Position numbers and translations under genes: made by a program
Part shown: in pieces, positions 1 through 5,285 of the stretch
How positions within the stretch are numbered: position 1 is the stretch's first letter
How the letters are laid out: the number at the start of each line of letters is the position of its first letter
Origin: an uncultured Desulfobacterales bacterium
Lineage (GTDB): Bacteria > Desulfobacterota > Desulfobacteria > Desulfobacterales > G020354645
Assembly (NCBI GenBank): GCA_947259865.1
Contig: CAMYNZ010000107.1
Coordinates: 1-10,316, forward strand
DNA length: 10,316 nt
Reading direction: 5' to 3'
The notes under the pieces: generated by a model
Told to the model about the DNA's origin: nothing
Seen by the model: only the letters and a program-made list of their open reading frames with translations
Databases searched by the model: none

Positions 1-36
1 AAAAATTGTATTGAGATATTTTTACTATTTTGTAAC

Positions 37-121
37 GATTGAATATTGAATATTTAAGGAATTCTTTCCATTTTATAAAGGACGGAGCGAAGTGACATCC
101 ACAAATATTCAATCTGCAATC
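37..121. repeat. Imperfect inverted-repeat element (MITE/REP-like)
   Basis: The 19-base arm at 37-55 (gattgaatattgaatattt) matches the reverse complement of 103-121 at 16 of 19 positions; the three mismatches are clustered. The arms enclose 47 bases that include a GC-richer core at 80-100. AT-rich arms made of short gattgaata-like units around a GC-richer core look like small dispersed intergenic repeats, which I recall as frequent in deltaproteobacterial genomes. That it is multicopy is inference, since only one copy is in the window. Confidence 0.5.
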
Positions 122-124
122 TTC

Positions 125-144
125 AATTCCGGCTCGTCGGAATT
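125..144. repeat. Short hairpin beside the repeat element
   Basis: AATTCCG (125-131) and CGGAATT (138-144) form a perfect 7-bp stem with a 6-base loop. It begins four bases after the inverted-repeat element and may be part of it. No T-run follows, so it is not an intrinsic terminator. Confidence 0.35.
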
Positions 145-230
145 GGGGTTTTGGTATCAGACCCGTCAGCTTGACCACAGGCCAGGATGGCTTACATTCA
201 AGTAAACTATCTAAAACTTAAAAGAAACAT

Positions 231-259
231 TTGACCTCAGGTCTCTTTTCAAGTATATG
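231..259 (+). promoter_or_regulatory. Candidate sigma70-type promoter for yajC-secDF
   Basis: TTGACC (231-236, five of six to the -35 consensus) is followed after exactly 17 bases by TATATG (254-259, four of six to the -10 consensus). Transcription would start near 266 and leave a leader of about 95 bases. A perfect 5-bp-arm palindrome, GACCT-C-AGGTC (233-243), overlaps the -35 box and could be an operator half or chance. Judged by eye only. Confidence 0.45.
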
Positions 260-308
260 ACCCCCAACTTTAAAACACTCATTTTGAGATTATTAACTAT
301 TTTTAGAG

Positions 309-329
309 CGGTCCTGTCAGGCGGGACCG
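309..329 (+). promoter_or_regulatory. GC-rich hairpin in the yajC leader
   Basis: CGGTCC (309-314) and GGACCG (324-329) form a 6-bp stem around a 9-base loop. It lies just upstream of the yajC ribosome-binding site. The following bases are TTATTAAA, not a T-run, so termination is unlikely. It could instead stabilise the mRNA 5' end or mark the end of the upstream transcript. Confidence 0.35.
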
Positions 330-359
330 TTATTAAACTAAATCGAAGGAGGATTTGTC

Positions 360-698
360 TTGACTAGTATCGCATATGCAATGGGCCAGGGTGGTGCCGG
401 ACAGGGAGGCGCCGGAGGATTTTCCGGATTTATCCCGCTGATCCTGATGTTTGTCATTTTTTATTTCTTGTTGATACGGCCCCAACAGAAAAGAACCAAA
501 GAACACCGCCAGATGATTGCCGATCTGAAAAAAGGGGATCGCATTGTTACAAGCGGCGGCATTCACGGCCGCATTACAGGGTTGGATGATCAAATATTGA
601 CGGTTGAAATCGCCGATAGGGTACGTGTAAAGGTCGCCCGCAGTAACGTCGGCGGCAAAATATCCACTACGCCGCAGGCTGAGCCTCAGAAAAAATAG
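360..698 (+). CDS. yajC: Preprotein translocase accessory subunit YajC
   Basis: YajC is a small inner-membrane protein that associates with SecDF and YidC at the SecYEG translocon. The 112-residue product has a glycine-rich N-terminus (residues 9-20), one transmembrane segment (about 21-40) and then the family signature IRPQQKRTKEH (39-49). A basic cytoplasmic domain follows, containing the characteristic KKGDRIVTSGGIHGRI stretch (57-72). The start is TTG at 360, chosen because a strong AAGGAGGA site (346-353) sits six bases upstream; the in-frame ATG at residue 8 has no comparable site. Length is normal for the family. It lies upstream of secD and secF, its functional partners, though separated from secD by 245 bases. 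Identification is firm from signature and neighbourhood; the exact start is somewhat less certain. Confidence 0.95.
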   Translation: MTSIAYAMGQGGAGQGGAGGFSGFIPLILMFVIFYFLLIRPQQKRTKEHRQMIADLKKGDRIVTSGGIHGRITGLDDQILTVEIADRVRVKVARSNVGGKISTTPQAEPQKK

Positions 699-738
699 CC
701 CGGCTGTCGCAGCTTAGCAATAGTGTTGATACCAAACA

Positions 739-840
739 GGCCCCATTTTAATTTAGTTAAATTGTTAATCTGTTGAACAGGTGGTGAGATAGATCCGGCT
801 GCCCTTCAATATCTTTTCATTTAACCAAATTTCTGGGGCT
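739..840 (+). repeat. Long imperfect inverted repeat between yajC and secD
   Basis: Bases 739-762 and 819-840 can pair. The core AATTTAGTTAAAT (750-762) matches the reverse complement of 819-831 at 12 of 13 positions, and CCCC (741-744) faces GGGG (835-838) across a small asymmetric loop. The intervening bases contain a perfect small hairpin, CTGTT-G-AACAG (770-780). In RNA this would be a long stem ending about ten bases before the ATG of a small upstream ORF. It may be a regulatory leader of secD or a small mobile repeat. Confidence 0.45.
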
Positions 841-848
841 TTCCTGTA

Positions 849-941
849 ATGAAAAAAAGCATGGTCATTGTCTCGCAAAACCGTTCAACAATGCGCCGAT
901 CGGGTGCATTGCTGAATGTACTAGAGCTGAGAGGAACTTAG
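849..941 (+). CDS. Possible upstream ORF (30 codons) preceding secD
   Basis: An ATG-initiated frame of 30 codons starts MKKSMVIVSQNRS and ends NVLELRGT, with a TAG stop at 939-941, only two bases before the secD TTG at 944. That spacing would allow translational coupling with secD. It uses a different frame from secD. Its ribosome-binding site is poor: GGGG at 835-838 lies ten bases upstream and may be sequestered in the 739-840 stem. A perfect 6-bp hairpin (CAATGC 889-894, GCATTG 906-911) lies inside it. The peptide has no clear signal sequence or membrane segment. It shows no arrest motif that I recognise from known Sec-monitoring peptides (SecM, VemP, MifM). It could be a chance ORF. Confidence 0.25.
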   Translation: MKKSMVIVSQNRSTMRRSGALLNVLELRGT

Positions 942-943
942 CA

Positions 944-2722
944 TTGAAAAACGTATCATGGAAAGTCGTAATGGTTATCGCAGTCATAGTCGCTGCGTTT
1001 ATCTACCTCATTCCTACCCTCGTACCAGAAAGAGTCAAATTATCAGATCAAGCGCTATCTAATTTAACAAATAGCGGCCTTCCGGGTGGTGTTATTACCC
1101 AGCTCAGCAGCCTTAAAGAGGTGCAATATTCATCTGCTAAGGAGTTTGAACGAAAATTCAGGTCAGTGCTTCAGGGCGACCAGGCAGATCAATATAAAGC
1201 AACCATATTGCAGCATGCTGAAAAACAAACCGTTTGGCCCCACAAGAAAATCAATCTCGGGCTTGATTTGCAAGGCGGCATGCACCTAGTCCTTGAGGTT
1301 GAAACCGTCAAAGCGGTGGAAAGCAACATTGAACGTATTGGCCAGGATATGCGCAGCCTGTTAAAGAAAGCGCGTATTCGGCAAATTGGCCTGGACCGAA
1401 TCGAGGGTACAAAGATTGCCGTAAAAATTCCGGACGAGGCCAACCTCAAAAAATTCGACGATTTCCTGGACAGGGAATTCACAGGGCTGCGCAGACAGGA
1501 CCGCCCTACCCAGGAGGGCGTGACCACAGTGGTCATGGATCTGCCCGACACCGAGACCGACCAGATCAAGGAATTGGCCACTCGACAGGCACTTGAAACC
1601 ATTCGAAACCGTATAGACCAATTTGGCGTGGCCGAACCGGACATCCGGCGACAGGGCCAGAATCGGATCCTCATTCAATTGCCGGGAATTCAGGATACAC
1701 AGCGGGCTAAGGATCTTATCGGTAAAACCGCCCTTTTAGAGTTTAAACTGCTGGATGAAACCCATGATGTCAATGCGGCCTTGGAGGGTTCCCTGCCGCG
1801 CGGCAGTGAAATTCTCTACCAGGTAACCGAAGATCGGCAAACAAATCGTACTACCAGAACACCCTTTCTCATAAAAAAACGCACAATGCTTACCGGTGCC
1901 CATCTTACAGATGCGAGAGTGCAAATAGATTCAGAATATGGTGACCCATATGTGTCTATCAGTTTTGATGCAAAAGGCGGGCGCATATTTGCAAAAATAA
2001 CCGGAGATAATGTCAAAAAGCGCCTGGCCATCGTCCTGGATGATCGGGTTTATTCAGCGCCGGTCATCCAGGAAAAGATTACGGGCGGTCAGGCCCGCAT
2101 AACCGGCAGCTTCACCACCGAAGAGGCAAACGATCTGGCGATTGCCCTGCGAGCCGGCGCCCTACCGGCACCGGTCGTATACCTGGAAGAAAGAACGGTG
2201 GGACCTTCCCTGGGGGCCGATTCGATTAGAAAAGGCCTTATCTCCATGATTATCGGCGGCATCCTCGTGGTCCTATTTATGATCGTATACTATAAAGGTG
2301 CCGGTATCATCGCCAATACTGCACTTATCCTCAACATCATCCTGATCGCAGCAGGCTTGGCAGGATTTCAGGCCACGCTGACCCTGCCGGGAATCGCAGG
2401 TATAATTCTTACTATCGGTATGGCGGTGGACGCCAATGTCCTTATATTCGAGCGTATCCGCGAAGAGATGAACCTGGGTAAAACCCCCCGTGCGGCAGTA
2501 GAAGCCGGTTATGACCGAGCGACATTGACCATACTGGATGCCAATGTCACAACCTTGATTGCCGCCCTGGTCCTTTTTCAATTCGGTACAGGACCGGTTA
2601 AAGGATTTGCCGTAACGCTCAGCCTGGGCGTTATTGCCAGTCTTTTTACGTCCTTGATTTTGACCCGGCTGGTTTTTAATTACTTTTTAATGAACCGTAA
2701 AGTAAAACGCCTGAGCATTTGA
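944..2722 (+). CDS. secD: Protein translocase subunit SecD
   Basis: SecD partners SecF in an RND-like membrane complex that uses the proton-motive force to pull preproteins out of SecYEG on the periplasmic side. The 592-residue product has an N-terminal transmembrane helix (about 7-27), the LGLDLQGG motif (105-112) opening the conserved periplasmic domain, the RNRIDQFGVAEPDIRRQG block (221-238), and five further membrane helices from about 429 to 580. The conserved GMAVDANVLIFERIREE motif (492-508) includes Asp496, equivalent to the proton-relay aspartate of the family. The TTG start is supported by AGAGGA (930-935), eight bases upstream, and by the helix directly after it. About 75 residues lie between the first helix and LGLDLQGG, longer than in many bacterial SecD proteins. 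secF follows after 31 bases, so the two are surely co-transcribed. Identification is firm. Confidence 0.98.
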   Translation: MKNVSWKVVMVIAVIVAAFIYLIPTLVPERVKLSDQALSNLTNSGLPGGVITQLSSLKEVQYSSAKEFERKFRSVLQGDQADQYKATILQHAEKQTVWPHKKINLGLDLQGGMHLVLEVETVKAVESNIERIGQDMRSLLKKARIRQIGLDRIEGTKIAVKIPDEANLKKFDDFLDREFTGLRRQDRPTQEGVTTVVMDLPDTETDQIKELATRQALETIRNRIDQFGVAEPDIRRQGQNRILIQLPGIQDTQRAKDLIGKTALLEFKLLDETHDVNAALEGSLPRGSEILYQVTEDRQTNRTTRTPFLIKKRTMLTGAHLTDARVQIDSEYGDPYVSISFDAKGGRIFAKITGDNVKKRLAIVLDDRVYSAPVIQEKITGGQARITGSFTTEEANDLAIALRAGALPAPVVYLEERTVGPSLGADSIRKGLISMIIGGILVVLFMIVYYKGAGIIANTALILNIILIAAGLAGFQATLTLPGIAGIILTIGMAVDANVLIFERIREEMNLGKTPRAAVEAGYDRATLTILDANVTTLIAALVLFQFGTGPVKGFAVTLSLGVIASLFTSLILTRLVFNYFLMNRKVKRLSI

Positions 2723-2753
2723 TATCAAACCAATCCGCAAAGAGGTTGCCCGT

Positions 2754-3791
2754 ATGCAGCTTATAAAACCAGAAATCAACATTGATTTTATCGGAAATCG
2801 CAAAATGTTTTTTATAGCATCCCTGGCCATGATTCTGATTACATTATCCTCCCTCATTTTTCATAACGGGCCCAAATTGGGAATCGATTTTAAAGGTGGG
2901 TCACTGATACAAATAAAGTTTGCAACTACGGCTCTTATCGAGGATATTAAAACCGGCCTCAGCACAATCGGCCTTGGTAATTCTTCGGTGCAGTCCTTCG
3001 GTGATCAGCAGGGATATGAATATCTTATTCGAACCGATGGGACCGTAGCAACCAGCGAAGGATTTTCCCAAAAACTGCAAAACGCTTTAGAATCGGCAAC
3101 AACCGGCAGTTTAGAAATTCGTCGCGTTGAAATGGTCGGTCCCCAGGTAGGCGAGGATTTGAGAGAAAAAGCCCTGTTTGCTATGTTCTTTGCGCTGCTT
3201 TTTATAACAATTTATATCTCCGGCCGATTTGAATTGAAATGGATTTTAAGCGGTGTCGTGGCCGGCGTATTGATGGGGGCCATCTATGTTTTTAGCCTGT
3301 TTGATGTCAGTATTCCGTTTCTCATCACTTCCGCCCTGCTTGTCACACTGGTACTCTTCTGGTTTCTCGAACTGAAATACGCCATGGGGGCCATCGTGGC
3401 CCTCATGCATGATGTAATCATCACGGTGGGCATTTTCTCAATCCTTAACAAAGAATTTACCCTGCCGATCATTGCGGCGCTTCTCACCATTATCGGATAC
3501 TCCCTGAATGACACCATTATTGTCTTTGACCGCATCCGCGAAAACATGAGAAAACACCACAAACAACCCCTGGAATTCATTCTTAACCGCAGCGTCAACG
3601 AAACCCTCAGTCGAACTATACTCACTTCAGCAACCACTCTGGTCGTGCTGTTTGCGCTATTTGTGTTCGGTGGCGGAATCATCCATGACTTTGCTTTTGC
3701 AATGATCATCGGGGTTATCATCGGCACTTACTCCTCAATTTATGTGGCCAGCCCCATACTCCTTGCCTGGCAGATTCGAGGCAAAAAGTAG
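2754..3791 (+). CDS. secF: Protein translocase subunit SecF (with apparent two-helix insertion)
   Basis: SecF completes the SecDF complex. The 345-residue product carries a first helix (about 16-36), the LGIDFKGGSLIQI motif (42-54), VGPQVGEDL (128-136), the GYSLNDTIIVFDRIREN motif (248-264) and the C-terminal FGGG...GTYSSIYVASPI region (305-335). AAAGAGG (2739-2745) lies eight bases before the ATG. Compared with the E. coli pattern I know, where the helix ending in FRFEW runs straight into the VVIALAHDVIIT segment, this protein has roughly 45 extra residues (about 163-208). They add two hydrophobic segments (about 164-182 and 187-205). The block ends with FLELKYAMGAIVALMHD, resembling the earlier RFELKWILSGVVAG, which suggests an internal duplication. 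Function as SecF is still clear from the intact motifs. Confidence 0.97.
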   Translation: MQLIKPEINIDFIGNRKMFFIASLAMILITLSSLIFHNGPKLGIDFKGGSLIQIKFATTALIEDIKTGLSTIGLGNSSVQSFGDQQGYEYLIRTDGTVATSEGFSQKLQNALESATTGSLEIRRVEMVGPQVGEDLREKALFAMFFALLFITIYISGRFELKWILSGVVAGVLMGAIYVFSLFDVSIPFLITSALLVTLVLFWFLELKYAMGAIVALMHDVIITVGIFSILNKEFTLPIIAALLTIIGYSLNDTIIVFDRIRENMRKHHKQPLEFILNRSVNETLSRTILTSATTLVVLFALFVFGGGIIHDFAFAMIIGVIIGTYSSIYVASPILLAWQIRGKK

Positions 3792-3838
3792 GACCCATCC
3801 AAGTTCCGAAATACAGGAAATAGTAATTAGTACTGTTT

Positions 3839-4948
3839 ATGGAAAAACTTCTGGCATGGTTCACACTTAAAAGCGTACCGGGTATTGGAGATCTTCTTTT
3901 TAAACGGCTGCTTGATCACTTCAGATCCCCGGAATCAGTGCTGCAGGCGGCCCATAGGGAGTTATTGGAAGTAATTGGCGTGACCCCGCGACTTGCATCG
4001 GCCATAAAGAAGCATAGATTACCGGACCGGGTCAAACGGGATTATGACAGAGTGATGCAAGAGGGGTTTCTAATTGTTACCCTGTCCGATCGGGAGTATC
4101 CGCCGCTTTTGCGCCAGATACCGGATCCACCGCCTTATTTATATGTATTTGGGACCTTCGCCAATACCGACCGCAGTATTGCCGTAGTGGGCTCCAGAAA
4201 TGCAACCCCCTACGGCCGCTCAATAACCAGAAGCTTATGTGGGGATTTGGCCGATGCCGGTTTGACAATTATCAGCGGTATGGCCAGAGGAATAGACACG
4301 GCCGCCCATGAAGGTGCCCTTGCAGTTGAGGGCAAAACCATCGCCGTGCTGGGCAGCGGATTAGAAAATATATATCCGGCTGCAAATCTGAAACTATTTC
4401 ACCGCATCGCCGAAAGCGGGGCCGTGATTTCTGAATTTCCATTAAACACCGAACCGGAGGCCCACAATTTTCCACGGAGAAATAGAATTATCAGTGGTAT
4501 GGCTCTGGGGACTGTTGTGGTGGAGGCAACTAAAAACAGCGGCTCCCTGATTACCGCCCGTCTGGCGGCCGAACAAAACAGGGAAGTATTCGCCGTTCCC
4601 GGCAGTATCGAATCTTTTAAAAGTAAGGGTACCCACGCCCTGATAAAACAAGGGGCCAAGCTTGTTGAACATGTGTCTGATGTTATTGAAGAGATATCCC
4701 ACATGCTTGTCACTCCTCTTGAGAAAAAGCGAACAGGCCAGCCTGGCAGGGTAAAACCTTTGCCGGCACTTACAGCGGATGAATCCGCCGTATTTGAGTT
4801 TTTGGAACCCTATCCAGTGCATATTGACGATATTTCGAGAAAACTCGATCTGGAACCCTCAAAAATCTCGAGCCTGCTGCTGCAGCTTGAACTCAAAGGC
4901 ATCGTCAGGCAATCGCCGGGAAAATATTTTTCTCTTAATTTTACTTAA
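3839..4948 (+). CDS. dprA: DNA-processing protein DprA (Smf)
   Basis: DprA binds incoming single-stranded DNA during natural transformation and loads RecA; it is also widely kept in bacteria not known to be competent. The 369-residue product has an N-terminal helix-hairpin-helix-like segment (VPGIGDLLFKRLLDHF, 13-28). A Rossmann-like domain follows, with VGSRNATPYGRS (117-128), ISGMARGIDTAAHEGAL (145-161), the FPRRNRIISG signature (211-220), GSLITA (235-240) and FAVPG (251-255). A C-terminal winged-helix domain (about 310-366) closes it. ATG 3839 is the first possible start after an in-frame stop at 3824-3826; it has no good Shine-Dalgarno site (AGGA at 3815-3818 is too distant), so initiation may depend on transcription and translation from secF, 47 bases upstream. 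The dprA-topA order is common in bacteria. Identification is firm. Confidence 0.97.
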   Translation: MEKLLAWFTLKSVPGIGDLLFKRLLDHFRSPESVLQAAHRELLEVIGVTPRLASAIKKHRLPDRVKRDYDRVMQEGFLIVTLSDREYPPLLRQIPDPPPYLYVFGTFANTDRSIAVVGSRNATPYGRSITRSLCGDLADAGLTIISGMARGIDTAAHEGALAVEGKTIAVLGSGLENIYPAANLKLFHRIAESGAVISEFPLNTEPEAHNFPRRNRIISGMALGTVVVEATKNSGSLITARLAAEQNREVFAVPGSIESFKSKGTHALIKQGAKLVEHVSDVIEEISHMLVTPLEKKRTGQPGRVKPLPALTADESAVFEFLEPYPVHIDDISRKLDLEPSKISSLLLQLELKGIVRQSPGKYFSLNFT

Positions 4949-4963
4949 TTCAAGGGTAGACAG

Positions 4964-4992
4964 TTTCAAAAATCACAAAAAAGTATTATAAT
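4964..4992 (+). promoter_or_regulatory. Candidate promoter for topA
   Basis: A perfect TATAAT (4987-4992) lies 17 bases after TTTCAA (4964-4969), which matches only three of six -35 positions. The start point would be near 4999, giving a leader of about 285 bases that includes the 5103-5173 hairpin. The -10 box is convincing and the -35 box weak. Confidence 0.35.
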
Positions 4993-5102
4993 TGCTAACC
5001 CATAACCCGCCTGGCCCAAATTTTCCCAAAAACGATTTCACAAGCGGGCAGGAATTATCATAAACAATGGATTTAAGGACAGAAGGGCCTTTGGAAATCT
5101 GG

Positions 5103-5173
5103 AATGATGGAATGCTGGAATATTGGGTTATTAAAAGGATATCATCATTCCAATGTTCCAACATTCCATCATT
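5103..5173. repeat. Near-perfect 24-base inverted repeat upstream of topA
   Basis: The arm at 5103-5126 (start aatgatggaatgctgg) matches the reverse complement of 5150-5173 at 22 of 24 positions. The loop is 23 bases. Each arm is itself a tandem of tggaat/ggaatg-type units, so alternative pairings exist: GGAATGAT at 5101-5108 can also pair with 5144-5151. In RNA this is a strong hairpin in the topA leader. The unit style suggests a dispersed deltaproteobacterial intergenic repeat, which is inference. Confidence 0.65.
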
Positions 5174-5285
5174 GCGGCATGTTTGCGGCAAGGTACAAAT
5201 CTTTCGCCCCTGTCGGCTGGCCATGCCGGAAAAATATTTGACACCTATGATGTAGGACCGGAAAAAATTCGAACGAGGAAATAAC

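Larger units (their letters stand above)
1..359. other. Intergenic region upstream of yajC
   Basis: No convincing coding region was found in these 359 bases. They contain an inverted-repeat element (37-121), a short hairpin (125-144), a candidate promoter (231-259), a GC-rich hairpin (309-329) and the yajC Shine-Dalgarno site (346-353). Bases 1-36 are AT-rich with nothing recognisable. The gene to the left is outside the window. In many bacteria it would be tgt or queA, but nothing here shows that. Confidence 0.6.
4949..5285. other. Intergenic region between dprA and topA
   Basis: This 337-base gap shows no convincing gene. It holds a candidate promoter with a perfect -10 box (4964-4992), an inverted-repeat element (5103-5173) and the GAGGAA ribosome-binding site of topA (5275-5280). 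No intrinsic terminator for dprA was seen. A TTGACA at 5238-5243 has no matching -10 box at normal spacing. Confidence 0.6.

Noticed and set aside
692..720. Terminator after yajC
   Set aside because: Only a 4-bp hairpin (703-706 with 710-713) is present and no T-run follows.
150..736. Ten-base inverted match TTTGGTATCA (150-159) and TGATACCAAA (727-736) flanking yajC
   Set aside because: The match is short, nothing around it extends it, and a spacing of over 500 bases makes chance likely.
1189..1674. Minus-strand open frame of 161 codons inside secD
   Set aside because: It lies entirely opposite a well-conserved secD region, its serine- and arginine-rich composition is typical of an antisense shadow frame, and no family is recognisable.
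5238..5243. TTGACA upstream of topA as a promoter
   Set aside because: No -10-like sequence occurs 15-19 bases downstream (the bases there are GGAAAAAATTC); the TATAAT at 4987-4992 is a better candidate.
5067..5255. Plus-strand frame of 62 codons before topA
   Set aside because: It runs through both arms of the 5103-5173 inverted repeat, has no good ribosome-binding site and resembles no protein; it is repeat sequence read as codons.
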